Made by a program: the position numbers and the translations under genes
Notes under the pieces: model-generated
Seen by the model: only the letters and a program-made list of their open reading frames with translations
Told to the model about the DNA's origin: nothing
The model's database searches: none
Assembly: GCA_020638735.1 (NCBI GenBank)
Contig: JACKHZ010000011.1
Span: 62,001 to 126,000 of the forward strand
Direction of reading: 5' to 3'
Source of the DNA: Planctomycetota bacterium
GTDB lineage: Bacteria; Planctomycetota; UBA1135; UBA2386
DNA length: 64,000 bases
In this document: positions 49,408-57,778 of the stretch, piece by piece
How the letters are laid out: the number at the start of each line of letters is the position of its first letter
Position numbering within the stretch: position 1 is the first letter of the stretch

Positions 49408-50937
49408 ATGGCCGACATCGTGCTCGCGACCCACAACTGCCGCTGGCAACACACGTCGTTCGGGTTGCGGTGCCTCCGGGCCAACCTCGGCGCGCTGCGC
49501 GAGCGCGCGACGATCGTCGAGTTCGAGCTGAACGACCGCGCCGCCGACGTCGTCGAGCGTCTGCTCGCCGAGCGGCCCCGCATCGTCGGCCTCGGCGTCT
49601 ACCTGTGGAACGCGGCGCAGGCGCTCGACGTCGTGCGAACCCTGAAGCAGGTCGCGCCCGCGGTCGCGGTGGTGCTCGGCGGTCCCGAGGTCAGCCACGA
49701 GTCCGAGCGGCAGGAGGTCTGCGCGCTCGCCGATCACGTCGTGCGCGGCGAGGGGGACGTCGCGTTCCGCGAGCTGTGCGAGGCGCTGCTGGCGGGGTTC
49801 GCGGCGCCGCACACCATCGACGCGCCGCTGCCGCACCTCGAGCAGCTGGCGTGGCCCTACGACGAGTACACCGACCGCGACCTCGCGCACCGCGTCGTCT
49901 ACGTCGAGAGCTCGCGCGGCTGCCCGTTCACGTGCGAGTTCTGCCTGTCGGCGCTCGAGGTGCCCGTGCGCAAGGCGCCGCTGCAGTCGTTCCTCGCGCA
50001 GATGCAGCGCCTGCTCGACCGCGGCCTGCGCCACTTCAAGTTCGTCGACCGCACCTTCAACCTCGGCATCGACGTCGCGGTCGCGATCCTCGACTTCTTC
50101 CGCGAGCGGCTGGAGGACGGCATGTTCCTGCACTTCGAGCTGATCCCCGACCGGCTGCCCGACAAGCTCAAGGACGCGATCGCCGCGTTCCCGCCAGGCG
50201 TGCTGCAGTTCGAGGTCGGCGTGCAGACGCTCGACGACGCCACCGGCCTGCGCATCTCGCGGCGTCAGGACCGTGCCAGGCTGCACGAGAACCTGCGCTG
50301 GCTGCACGAGCGCACCGGCGCCCACGTGCACGCGGACCTCATCGTCGGTCTGCCCGGCGAGGACGAGGCGACGTTCGCGCGCGGCTTCGACGAACTGCTC
50401 TCGTGCGCGCCGCACGAGATCCAGGTCGGCATCCTCAAGCGCCTGCGCGGCACGCCGATCGTGCGCCACGACCAGACCTTCGGCATGCGCTACGCCGAGG
50501 ACGCGCCGTACGAGGTGCTGGCGACCGACGCGGTGCCGTTCGCGACGATGCAGCGCATGAAGCGCTTCGCCCGCTACTGGGACGTCGTCGCCAACTCGGG
50601 CAACTGGAAGGAGACGCTGCCGCTGCTGCTCGCGGGCCGCTCGGCCCATGCCGCCTTCGCGAGCTTCGCCGACTGGCTGCACGCCGAGACCCGCGCCACC
50701 GCCGGCATCGCGCTGCCGCGCCTCGCCGCGCTGCTGTGGCGCTGGCTCGTCGACGAACGCGGACACGCGGCCGCGGCGGTCGGCGCGGCGATGGCGGCCG
50801 ACTACGACCGCTGCGCGCGCCACGACTGGCCGGCGGAGCTGACGCCGTTCGCGCCGGCGCGGCCGCAGCGCGGCGCCGCACGCGGCGCGCAGGTCGTCGC
50901 CACGTCGCGGCAGGCGCGGCATCGCGGAGACGCCTGA
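49408..50937 (+). CDS. B12-binding-type radical SAM protein (DUF4080-like)
   Basis: 509 aa. N-terminal cobalamin-binding-like Rossmann domain (about 1-130; VGLGVYLWNAAQALDVVRTLK, VLGGPEVSH). Radical SAM core with ESSRGCPFTCEFCLSA (CxxxCxxC for the [4Fe-4S] cluster), VGVQTLDDATGLRISRRQDRA and HADLIVGLPGE. The C-terminal 120 residues match the helical DUF4080 extension. Such enzymes methylate or rearrange unactivated carbons; the substrate is unknown. Starts 4 bp after the sigma-54 activator. Confidence 0.88.
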   Translation: MADIVLATHNCRWQHTSFGLRCLRANLGALRERATIVEFELNDRAADVVERLLAERPRIVGLGVYLWNAAQALDVVRTLKQVAPAVAVVLGGPEVSHESERQEVCALADHVVRGEGDVAFRELCEALLAGFAAPHTIDAPLPHLEQLAWPYDEYTDRDLAHRVVYVESSRGCPFTCEFCLSALEVPVRKAPLQSFLAQMQRLLDRGLRHFKFVDRTFNLGIDVAVAILDFFRERLEDGMFLHFELIPDRLPDKLKDAIAAFPPGVLQFEVGVQTLDDATGLRISRRQDRARLHENLRWLHERTGAHVHADLIVGLPGEDEATFARGFDELLSCAPHEIQVGILKRLRGTPIVRHDQTFGMRYAEDAPYEVLATDAVPFATMQRMKRFARYWDVVANSGNWKETLPLLLAGRSAHAAFASFADWLHAETRATAGIALPRLAALLWRWLVDERGHAAAAVGAAMAADYDRCARHDWPAELTPFAPARPQRGAARGAQVVATSRQARHRGDA

Positions 50938-50951
50938 CGGGCGCGGGGCGC

Positions 50952-51485
50952 TCAGTCGTCGAGGGCGTCCTGCAGGATCTGCACGGCGCGGCGGATCGCC
51001 TGGCGCAGCCGCGTGGCGTCTTCGCCGGCCGCCGACTGGATCTTGCGCACCGCGTCGAGCACCTGTGACTCGATCGACGGACCCTGGTCGGCGCCGCCGG
51101 CGCGACGCGGTCGGCGCACCCGGCCGGCGGGCGCGTCGGTGATCGCCCTACCGTGCACGGTCCGCGGCGGCGGCGCGTCGTCGCGTGCGTCGTCGTCGCT
51201 GGCGTCGTCGTCGGCGCGCGCCGCGCGGCCGCGCTTCGGCGCCGGGCTCGCCGCCTGCAGGCCGAGCAGCACGCGCGCGGAGTGCAGCGCCCGGCCGGCC
51301 ATCGGGATGCCGTGCAGGCGCGCCTCCTCGCGGAAGTCCCGCAGGGTCAGGTCGGGGTCCTGGAGCAGCTTGTGTACGCAGAACAGCACGCTGTCCTTCT
51401 GGCCTGGGTAGCGGCGACGCATCGCGTCGAGCATGCCTTCCCAGGTGTCGGCGGCGGGGGAGGGGTCGGAGGTCGGGTCGGTCAC
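50952..51485 (-). CDS. Uncharacterised basic protein with conserved N- and C-terminal helices
   Basis: 177 aa from GTG 51485. An N-terminal helical domain (about 15-80: TWEGMLDAMRRRYPGQKDSVLF, DFREEARLHGIPMAGRALHSAR), a disordered middle rich in Arg/Asp with RRPRR, and a C-terminal helix (IESQVLDAVRKIQSAAGEDATRLRQ). Layout resembles nucleoid or RNA-binding accessory proteins but no family is recognised. Convergent with the radical SAM gene and divergent from the interrupted secreted protein. Confidence 0.65.
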   Translation of the reverse strand: MTDPTSDPSPAADTWEGMLDAMRRRYPGQKDSVLFCVHKLLQDPDLTLRDFREEARLHGIPMAGRALHSARVLLGLQAASPAPKRGRAARADDDASDDDARDDAPPPRTVHGRAITDAPAGRVRRPRRAGGADQGPSIESQVLDAVRKIQSAAGEDATRLRQAIRRAVQILQDALDD

Positions 51486-51619
51486 GTTGGGCCGCTGAGC
51501 GTCGCCGTCGCCCCCGGTCCGGTCAACGGTGGCGCGGGCATCCCGAGCATCGCAGCGGCAGAAGCGCTGGTGGCATCGGCTGCACCGCCGGGCCGGCGCG
51601 GGTTTCTTTTCGCGTGCGG

Positions 51620-51647
51620 TTGCCGGCGGGCCCGTGGCCGATAGCAT
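51620..51647 (+). promoter_or_regulatory. Candidate promoter of the interrupted secreted-protein gene
   Basis: TTGCCG (51620-51625), 16 bp, TAGCAT (51642-51647), 61 nt before the ATG at 51708, which has a strong SD (GGAGGAA, 51693-51699). Confidence 0.45.
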
Positions 51648-51707
51648 GCGCGTCCCGATGCGGCGGCCTGCCAGCGATCCCGCCGCGCCCTCCGGAGGAA
51701 CTCCCCA

Positions 51708-51788
51708 ATGCTTCGACGCGTGATGCTTCCAGCTCTCGCCGCGGTGGCAGCCTTGGTGCTCGCCCGCCCGGCAGCCCCGCAATGATGA
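51708..51788 (+). other. Signal-peptide leader cut off by two in-frame TGA codons
   Basis: ATG 51708, preceded by a near-perfect SD, encodes a 25-residue signal peptide (MLRRVMLPALAAVAALVLA...PAAPQ) and then TGA TGA at 51783-51788. The same frame continues open for 43 more codons as a Gly-rich linker and joins the gene annotated from ATG 51918. So one ancestral gene, 51708-52754, appears to be split by two tandem nonsense codons exactly at the signal-peptide/mature boundary. Sequencing error, true mutation or read-through are all possible. Confidence 0.8.
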
Positions 51789-51917
51789 GGCGGCGGTGGC
51801 GGGTCCAGTTGGGCCCCGAGCGTTACTGGTCCTTCGGCTCCTGCTGCAGGTGGCGGCGGTGGCGGCGGCGGCGGTGGCATTCCGCTGGACTTCCGGCGCG
51901 GTCGCACGGCCAAGGAC

Positions 51918-52754
51918 ATGCTGCAGATCGAGTGGACCTACCCGGTCTACAAGCCGACCACGGGTGCAGCCAAGGCCGGCCAGCGAACGGTCGCCCAGGA
52001 GCTCGATCGGGCGTTGCCCGTCGAGATGGCGTTCGAGCTGGTCGCCGACGGTGACCGCCGACCGCTGCTGATCCTGCGCGAGTGCGAGCTGTGCAAGGGC
52101 ACGGACCACGCGGTGCTGAGCCGGACGCTCGACAACGAGCAGACGGTCCTGCTCACGCATTGGTTCCGTTGCGTCAAGCTGCCGCCGAACGTGCTGAAGG
52201 ACAACCACCCGTTCTTCAACCTGTTCAAGCGCGAGAAGGACGGCGAGAAGATCCCGCACCTGTTCTTCAGCGACCCGAACGGCGACAACAAGACGACCCT
52301 GCCCGGCGACCAGGCGCAGAGCGACCTGTGGAAGGTGATGTTCACCTTCCTCGACCGCTCCTACGACGAGAGCGCGAAGTCGGCGATCAAGCAGCTGCGC
52401 AAGCTGCTCGACCAGTTCGACAAGCTCGACGCCGAGGAGCAGCTGATCCGCGCCCGCATCGACAAGGAGCAGGAGAAGAACGGGCTCGGCTCGCGCAAGA
52501 TCAAAGACCTCGAGAAGGACCTCGACAAGGTCGACGCGAAGCGCGCCAAGCTGCGCAAGCAGGAGCAGGAGCTGCGAGAGCTGACGCTGAAGCCGCCGGT
52601 GGAGACGCCGGAGGGCGAGGTGCCGGTGCCGGGCAGCCAGCCTGCGCCAGGCGGTCAGCCTGCGCCGGGCGGTCAACCTGCGCCGGGCGGTGAAGGCGGC
52701 GGCAAGCCGGCGGACGGCGAGAAAGCGCGGGAGCCTGCGGGCTCCGCGAAGTAG
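51918..52754 (+). CDS. Mature part of a secreted CxxC, coiled-coil protein (N-terminus disrupted)
   Basis: 278 aa from ATG 51918, the first in-frame ATG after the double stop; no SD precedes it. In-frame sequence upstream (51789-51917) reads as a Gly-rich linker then IPLDFRRGRTAKD. Residues about 1-145 may be thioredoxin-like, with PLLILRECELCKG (CxxC) and a later IPHLFFSDPNG strand. Residues 150-215 form a long charged coiled coil. The C-terminus has three QPAPGG repeats from an 18-bp tandem repeat, then an acidic/Lys tail. If the signal peptide is lost, the protein would stay in the cytoplasm. Function unknown. Confidence 0.75.
   Translation: MLQIEWTYPVYKPTTGAAKAGQRTVAQELDRALPVEMAFELVADGDRRPLLILRECELCKGTDHAVLSRTLDNEQTVLLTHWFRCVKLPPNVLKDNHPFFNLFKREKDGEKIPHLFFSDPNGDNKTTLPGDQAQSDLWKVMFTFLDRSYDESAKSAIKQLRKLLDQFDKLDAEEQLIRARIDKEQEKNGLGSRKIKDLEKDLDKVDAKRAKLRKQEQELRELTLKPPVETPEGEVPVPGSQPAPGGQPAPGGQPAPGGEGGGKPADGEKAREPAGSAK
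52641..52694 (+). repeat. Three 18-bp coding tandem repeats
   Basis: Units at 52641, 52659 and 52677 based on CCTGCGCCGGGCGGTCAA, encoding PAPGGQ repeats near the C-terminus. Units differ at one to two bases. Confidence 0.9.
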
Positions 52755-52770
52755 CCTCGCGGCCCGAGCC

Positions 52771-52834
52771 GCGGGCGCTGCCGTCGCAGCGCCCGCGCCA
52801 CCGCGTCCTCGCAACCCCCGCGTCGCCGCGGGGG
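52771..52834 (+). terminator. Two strong GC hairpins between the secreted-protein gene and crcB
   Basis: Stem GCGGGCGCTGC (52771-52781), loop CGTC, GCAGCGCCCGC (52786-52796): 11 perfect pairs. A second stem CCCCCGCG (52815-52822), loop TCGC, CGCGGGGG (52827-52834). No T-runs, so they may be Rho-assisted or stabilising stems. They occupy most of the 128-bp gap; no fluoride-riboswitch signature is seen there. Confidence 0.5.
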
Positions 52835-52882
52835 CGCCTTCCAGCGGAGCTCGTTCCCCGAACCCGAGCCGCACTTACGAAG

Positions 52883-53257
52883 ATGGATCCGAAGGTGCTC
52901 GCGTGGGTCGCCGCCGCCGGCGCGGTCGGGGCCGTGTCGCGCTACCTGGCGATCCTGCTGGTGCGCCATTGGTGGGGCGCCGAGCCGCTGCCCGTCGCCG
53001 TCGTCAACCTCGTCGGCTGCTTCGGCTTCGGCCTCTGCTGGGCGCTGTCACAGGAGCTGTGGTCGCACCGCGTCGCCACTGCCGTGCTGGCGGGGTTCTT
53101 CGGCGCGTTCACGACCTTCTCGTCGTTCGCCTTCGACGGCCAGCAGCTGCTGGTGGCGAAGCGCTACGGCACGTTCGCCGTCAACCTGCTCGCGCAGAAC
53201 GGGCTCGGCGTGCTGGCCCTCTGGCTCGGAATGCTGGCCGGCGGGCTGCGTCGCTGA
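52883..53257 (+). CDS. crcB: Fluoride channel/exporter CrcB (Fluc)
   Basis: 124 aa, four membrane helices. Family marks: AGAVGAVSRYLA in helix 1, VNLVGCFGFGL in helix 2 (NxxGxFxxG) and GFFGAFTTFSSFAFD in helix 3 (GxxGxxTTFSTF) with the phenylalanine box and central sodium site. Dual-topology dimers expel fluoride. Length is normal. Confidence 0.94.
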   Translation: MDPKVLAWVAAAGAVGAVSRYLAILLVRHWWGAEPLPVAVVNLVGCFGFGLCWALSQELWSHRVATAVLAGFFGAFTTFSSFAFDGQQLLVAKRYGTFAVNLLAQNGLGVLALWLGMLAGGLRR

Positions 53258-53323
53258 CGTCGGATCGCCTTTGCGGCTACCATGGCGCGCCACCACCGCG
53301 CGTGCCCGGCGCGTCCCCCGACA

Positions 53324-55027
53324 ATGCGTTCTCCCACCACGCTGCTGCTCGCCGCCGTCCTGTTGCTCGGCGCCCTGTTCGGGCTGTTCGTCATGTGGCG
53401 CACGCCGACCGGTGGCATCGTCTCGACGGCGGGCATGCCGGCCGTGCTCGGCGGCCGGCCGCAAGGGCACGTCTACACGGGCTTCATCGAGGAGCCCGGC
53501 GACGTCAATCCGTTCACGACCCACGATGCGGTCGCGCGTTCGCTGGTGCTCGCCTACACGCACGACACGCTGCTCGACCGCGACCCAGCGACCGCCGAGC
53601 TGCGACCCTCGCTGGCCGAGTCGTGGCAGGTCTCGGACGACGGCCTGCAGGTGACCTTCGTGCTGCGCGCGGGCGTCACCTTCAGCGACGGCTCGCCGGT
53701 CGCCGACGAGGACGTGATGTTCGGCTGGGAGCTGCGGCGCGCCGGGCACCTGGCGTTCGGCGCTTGCGAGAGCTGCTTCGGCGCGGTCGCGGACGCGGCG
53801 CTGCTCGACGGACGTCGCCTGCAGGTGACCCTGCGTCAGCGCCACTACGCCGGCGTCGATGTGGTCGGCGAGGGCTGGATCGTCGCCCGGCGGCAGTTCT
53901 TCGTCGATCGCGTCGCGGCCCGCCTCGCCGACGGTGAGCAGATGCCGGCCGTCGACAGCGCCCGCTTCGCGGAGCTGCTGAAGGGCATCAAGGAGGAGTG
54001 CGGTCCGGGCACCGGGCCGTACGCGCTGCACAACGAGCCCGGCGGGGCCGGTGCGTGGCGGCCGTCGCAGGATCTGCTGCTGGTCCGCAACGAAGGCAGC
54101 TGGCGGCGCCGCGTGTTCCCCGGCACCTGGAACTTCGCCGGCATGCGGCTGTTGTTCCGCGACGACGCGGGCGGCACTGCGGCGCTGCTGCGCGGCGAGC
54201 TCGATTGGTTCTCCCGGCCGACGCTCGCCGGGTTGTGCGCCGCGCATCCGCAGCTCGAACGCGACTATCATCGCTACCGCTACGACTTCTTCCGGCTCGG
54301 CTTCGTGCGCATCGTCTGGAACTGCAAGCAGCCGGGCCTCGACGACCCGCGGGTGCGACGGGCGCTCGACATGCTGATCGACCGCGGCGAGGTGGTGAAG
54401 GTCTTCGACGGCGCGGCGAAGCCGGCCACCGCGCACGCCCGCCCGGGTTCTGCCGGCTACCCGCAGCTGCCGGCGACCAGTTGTGACCCGAGCGCCGCGC
54501 GCCGCCTGCTGCGCGAGGCCGGCTACGACCCGGCGGCGGGGCGCACGCTGCGGTTGCGCGTCGTGGCCCTGGGCAACAACGAGCAGGTGCGCCGCATCTC
54601 CGAGCTGTTCGCCGCAGCCTGCAAGCAGGCCGGCGTCGAGCTCGTGCTCCGGCCGCGCGACAACGCGGGGTTCGTCGCCGAGAAGAACCGCGACGAATGG
54701 GGCGGGGCGCTGCTGATGCACTATCTCGACATGGCCGCCGACCCGTACCGCTTCCTGCACACGAAGGGCGCGGACAACGACGGTCACTTCTCGGACGCGG
54801 AGGTGGATCGCCTGCTCGAGGAGGCGCAGGTCGAGCTGGATCCGGCGCGGCGCGCGGAGCTGTGGCGGCGGGCGCACACGCGGGTGCACGAGCTGCAGCC
54901 GGCGGCGCTGATCGTCCACCCGATGGCAACGGTGCTGTTCAGTCGCCACATCCAGGGCGTCGAACCGGGGCCGCTCGGCCTGCGACCGGAGCGCGGTTGG
55001 GTCGAGCCCGAGTTCCAGCGGCGTTGA
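53324..55027 (+). CDS. Peptide/oligopeptide-binding protein of an ABC transporter (SBP family 5)
   Basis: 567 aa from ATG 53324, giving an N-terminal hydrophobic anchor (about 5-25) rather than a lipobox. The SBP_bac_5 pattern is clear: LRPSLAESWQVSDDGLQVTFVLRAGVTFSDGSPVADEDVMFGWEL, later QPGLDDPRVRRALDMLIDRGEVVK and the C-terminal DPARRAELWRRAHTRVHE. Binds peptides or similar solutes. No permease or ATPase gene is nearby, so it may be orphan or adapted to signalling. A possible -10 TACCAT lies about 41 nt upstream. Confidence 0.88.
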   Translation: MRSPTTLLLAAVLLLGALFGLFVMWRTPTGGIVSTAGMPAVLGGRPQGHVYTGFIEEPGDVNPFTTHDAVARSLVLAYTHDTLLDRDPATAELRPSLAESWQVSDDGLQVTFVLRAGVTFSDGSPVADEDVMFGWELRRAGHLAFGACESCFGAVADAALLDGRRLQVTLRQRHYAGVDVVGEGWIVARRQFFVDRVAARLADGEQMPAVDSARFAELLKGIKEECGPGTGPYALHNEPGGAGAWRPSQDLLLVRNEGSWRRRVFPGTWNFAGMRLLFRDDAGGTAALLRGELDWFSRPTLAGLCAAHPQLERDYHRYRYDFFRLGFVRIVWNCKQPGLDDPRVRRALDMLIDRGEVVKVFDGAAKPATAHARPGSAGYPQLPATSCDPSAARRLLREAGYDPAAGRTLRLRVVALGNNEQVRRISELFAAACKQAGVELVLRPRDNAGFVAEKNRDEWGGALLMHYLDMAADPYRFLHTKGADNDGHFSDAEVDRLLEEAQVELDPARRAELWRRAHTRVHELQPAALIVHPMATVLFSRHIQGVEPGPLGLRPERGWVEPEFQRR

Positions 55028-55079
55028 CGTCGGCAGGTGGTAAGGTGCCGTCGGCGTGCGGTTCCGCGCGCCCCTGCCC

Positions 55080-56285
55080 ATGACCATCGTCCCTGCCGAT
55101 CCCCGCGTACTCGAGGCGTGGCCCGCCGAGCTGGCGTCGTTGCCGTTCGGCAGCCCCGCGTTCAAGGAGGCCAACCAGCGCCTCGCCGACGAGGACCAGG
55201 CCGCGTGCACGCCGTTGGCGCGCGCCATGCCGACCTGGATCAACCTGACCAGCACCACGGCCTGCAACCTGAAGTGCTTCATGTGCAACCAGTTCCTCGA
55301 CCCGAATTCACCGAAGGTGATGATGGACGAGGAGGTCTACCAGCGGGTCGTGCGCGAGCTGTATCCGTACGCCAGGACGATGCAGCTGTCGGCGTTCGGC
55401 GAGCCGCTGGTGACGCCGGGCATGGACCAGAAGCTCGACGACCTCGAGCGGCACGGGCTCAAGCTGGAGATGGTCTCCAACGGCACGTTGATGATGAAGG
55501 AGTCGCGGTTCCGCGAGCAGCTGCTGCGCTGCCTGGAGCTGGTGACGTTCTCGATGGATGGCGCGACGCGGCCGACCTACAACTCGGTGCGCACCGGCGC
55601 CGAGTTCGACGAGGTCGTCGACAACGTCTCGAAGTTCGCGGCGCGGCGGCTGGAGATGCCCGCGGCGCAGCGCCCGCGCATGAACTTCAACTACATCCTG
55701 ATGCGCCGCACGGTCGCCGAGGCGCCGAAGTTCGTCGAGATGGTGCACCGCTGGGGCGGCGACCACATCGTCTTCAACCACCTGGTGACGTTCCACCCGA
55801 GCCTCAAGGGCGAGTCGCTCAACTACTGCCGCGCCTACGCCAACGAGTGGCAGGACCGTACGCGCGAGGTGGCGAGGCAGTTGGGTGTGTCGATCTCGAT
55901 CCCGCCCAACTTCAGCGACGTGCAGTCGCCGTCGCCGATCGCCGCGCCGGTCGTGGTCCCGGCGGCCGCTGCGCCTGCCGTCGAAGCGCCCGCGGAGTCG
56001 AAGCCCGCGGTGCAGCGTCCGTGCGGACCGCCGCCGGTGAAGTGCTGGTTCCTCTGGCAGCGCGTCTACATCGCGCCGTTCGGCGACGTGGTGCCGTGTT
56101 GCCTCGCCGGCATGCCGGCGTTCGGCAACCTGCAGAAGGAGGCGTTCTACGACGTGTGGAACGGCGCCACCTACCAGAACCACCGCAAGCACGTCTTCAC
56201 CGAGCGACCGATCGGCAAGTGTCGCACGTGCTACCTGATCTACCCCAACGCCGAGCTCGCCGGCGCCGACGGGTTCGAGTACTGA
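55080..56285 (+). CDS. Radical SAM/SPASM domain protein
   Basis: 401 aa from ATG 55080 (GTG 55056 would add 8 residues). Radical SAM cluster motif TACNLKCFMC (CxxxCxxC), GEPLVTPGMDQKLDDLERHG, and SFSMDGATRPTYNSVRTGA-like strand. The C-terminal SPASM region has further cysteines (RPCGPPPVKCWFLW, VVPCCLAGMP, GKCRTCYLIYPN) for extra FeS clusters, after an odd Ala/Pro/Val-rich insert (about 285-312) that is typical of a flexible linker. Such enzymes modify peptides or sugars; no precursor-peptide gene is obvious beside it. Confidence 0.88.
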   Translation: MTIVPADPRVLEAWPAELASLPFGSPAFKEANQRLADEDQAACTPLARAMPTWINLTSTTACNLKCFMCNQFLDPNSPKVMMDEEVYQRVVRELYPYARTMQLSAFGEPLVTPGMDQKLDDLERHGLKLEMVSNGTLMMKESRFREQLLRCLELVTFSMDGATRPTYNSVRTGAEFDEVVDNVSKFAARRLEMPAAQRPRMNFNYILMRRTVAEAPKFVEMVHRWGGDHIVFNHLVTFHPSLKGESLNYCRAYANEWQDRTREVARQLGVSISIPPNFSDVQSPSPIAAPVVVPAAAAPAVEAPAESKPAVQRPCGPPPVKCWFLWQRVYIAPFGDVVPCCLAGMPAFGNLQKEAFYDVWNGATYQNHRKHVFTERPIGKCRTCYLIYPNAELAGADGFEY

Positions 56286-56372
56286 TTCGCAGGATCGTGC
56301 GAGCCTCGGTCGGCCGCCGGTGCGTAATGGCGACCGCGTCGCGGCAGGTCGTCGCGCCGCGTCTCTCGCCAG

Positions 56373-56978
56373 ATGCACGCACCCATCTCCTTCTCCCTCG
56401 TCGCGCTCGCCTTCGCGGTCGGCATGGGTGCTGGGGCGCCGGCGCCGGATGTTTGCGCTCCGCCGTTGGCTGACGCCTGCTCGGCGGCTTCGGTGGTTGC
56501 GCCGACGACGCCACCGCCGCCGCTGGTGGTAGGGCGCGCGCGCCGGCTGCGCTCGCCGTCACCGTGCGATGTGCCGCCGTTCGTGCAGGGTGGCCCCGGT
56601 GTGCCGTACTTCGTCGTCGAGGCGGCGCCGCGCGCAGGCCATCCGTTCCGCGTGCAGTGGTCCACCAAGCCGACGTCGCCGACCGACATGCCGGCCTGGC
56701 CGGCGATGCTGTTCGTGTCGTTCGAGGCGATCGCGCCCGTGCCGCTCGACGCAGTCGGCGCGCCGGGGTGTCACCTGCAGGTGTTGCCCGAGTTCGTGCT
56801 GTTGCCGATGGTCGACTCGATCCTGACCCAGCAGGGTGGTCGCGTGAACCTCGACTGGACCCCGGCGGCGAGCCTCATCGGCCAGGACTTCTACTCGCAG
56901 CTGCTGGTGTTCGAGCCCGGCGTCAACGGCGCGGGGTTCCTGCTGTCGCCGGCGTTGCACATCACGGTCGGCAGCTGA
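56373..56978 (+). CDS. Secreted protein of unknown function with a beta-rich C-terminal module
   Basis: 201 aa with an N-terminal signal peptide (about 1-22) and a Pro-rich linker with PTTPPPPL. The rest is beta-rich: FVVEAAPRAGHPFRVQWSTK ... GCHLQVLPEFVLLP ... LIGQDFYSQLLVFEPGVNGAGFLLSPALHITVG. The end resembles the C-terminal module of the sugar dehydrogenase at 34827-36266. It looks like a lineage-specific surface or secretion-associated domain. The stop lies in a 14-bp tandem repeat. Confidence 0.7.
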   Translation: MHAPISFSLVALAFAVGMGAGAPAPDVCAPPLADACSAASVVAPTTPPPPLVVGRARRLRSPSPCDVPPFVQGGPGVPYFVVEAAPRAGHPFRVQWSTKPTSPTDMPAWPAMLFVSFEAIAPVPLDAVGAPGCHLQVLPEFVLLPMVDSILTQQGGRVNLDWTPAASLIGQDFYSQLLVFEPGVNGAGFLLSPALHITVGS

Positions 56979-57023
56979 ACGTCGGCAGCTGAACGTCGGC
57001 AGCTGAACGGTCGGCAGTTGATC
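56967..57023 (+). repeat. Four 14-bp tandem units across a stop codon
   Basis: GTCGGCAGCTGAAC at 56967, 56981 and 56995, then a degenerate fourth copy at 57010-57023. Unit 1 contains the TGA (56976-56978) of the secreted-protein gene; every unit contains TGA. With a 14-bp period the stops fall in all three frames. Confidence 0.95.
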
Positions 57024-57113
57024 GGCGACGACCGCGGCGCGCGATCCGCAGCCGGGTCGCGGCCCGATCCCGCTGGCGTCCGTCTCAGCAGAGCGGTGGC
57101 CGGTGCGCGCATT

Positions 57114-57153
57114 GGAAAATGCCCTCGCGGAACCATGCCGATTCCGCGAGGGC
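57114..57153 (-). terminator. Intrinsic terminator downstream of tRNA-Ala (minus strand)
   Basis: A perfect 12-bp stem, GCCCTCGCGGAA (57121-57132) and TTCCGCGAGGGC (57142-57153), with a 9-nt loop. Read on the minus strand it is followed by ATTTTCC (57120-57114). It lies about 234 nt beyond the tRNA 3' end. The remaining gap (56979-57386, 408 bp) has the 14-bp repeats and a second GC inverted repeat (57163-57183) but no gene that I can support. Confidence 0.65.
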
Positions 57154-57386
57154 TCCTGCCATGGCGGCGGTCGGACCGCCGCCTCCGGTCTCCCACGCGC
57201 CGCCATGCCGCGGCGCGGGATCTGGCCGAAGCCAGCGTTGTCGTTAGTGATCCAACGGGGGCAGGGTCACCGGGGTTCGCGGCGGAAAAACGCCATGCGT
57301 CCGGGCGGTGGCGCGGCGCTGCGCGCCTCGACGCTCCGTCTCGAGCAATCGAGCGCTGCGGTGCCCGCGCGTGCAGGTGACTGGGA

Positions 57387-57462
57387 TGGTGGAGAGTACG
57401 AGAGTCGAACTCGTGACCTCCACAATGCCATTGTGGCGCTCTACCAACTGAGCTAACTCCCC
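57387..57462 (-). tRNA. tRNA-Ala (anticodon GGC)
   Basis: 76 nt on the minus strand including an encoded 3' CCA. Acceptor stem GGGGAGT/ACTCTCC with the G3:U70 pair that identifies alanine tRNAs; D arm TTAGCTCAGTTGGTAGAGC-like; anticodon stem CCACA/TGTGG with loop ATGGCAT, anticodon GGC; T arm with GAGTTCGACTC. All four arms fold. Confidence 0.97.
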
Positions 57463-57540
57463 ATCCGTCAACCTGCTTGTCAACTCGCGCCCGCCGTCGA
57501 TCCGGCGCTTCGCGGCGCCGGCGGAGGAACGAGGGCGGAG

Positions 57541-57568
57541 ACCTTACAAGCCGCCCGCCCAAGTTCAA
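57541..57568 (-). promoter_or_regulatory. Candidate promoter of tRNA-Ala
   Basis: On the minus strand TTGAAC (57568-57563), 16 bp, TAAGGT (57546-57541), giving a 5' leader of about 72 nt before the tRNA. The rest of the 316-bp gap to the next plus-strand gene (57463-57778) shows only a possible plus-strand -10, TAGTGT at 57646-57651. Confidence 0.55.
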
Positions 57569-57778
57569 GACCGTTGTGCGCGGGAAGCGAACGTGAAGCG
57601 ATCGGGCAGGGCAAATCGCGGCTGGTCGGCCGCGCGTTCCTGCGGTAGTGTCGGTCCGTCGTCGTGCACCGGTCTCGGTCACGGCCAGCGCGTTTCCACC
57701 GGGGGGATCCGGTGCCGCTGGCCCCGTTGCGCGGCACGGAACCCGCTGCAACGGTCACGCAGCGGCAGAGGCGCACCG

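Noticed and set aside
51783..51788. TGA TGA as selenocysteine codons
   Set aside because: Two adjacent Sec codons after a signal peptide with no recognisable SECIS-like hairpin downstream and no selenoprotein family similarity.
52755..52882. Fluoride riboswitch before crcB
   Set aside because: The conserved aptamer core and pseudoknot pattern are not there; the gap holds two plain GC hairpins.
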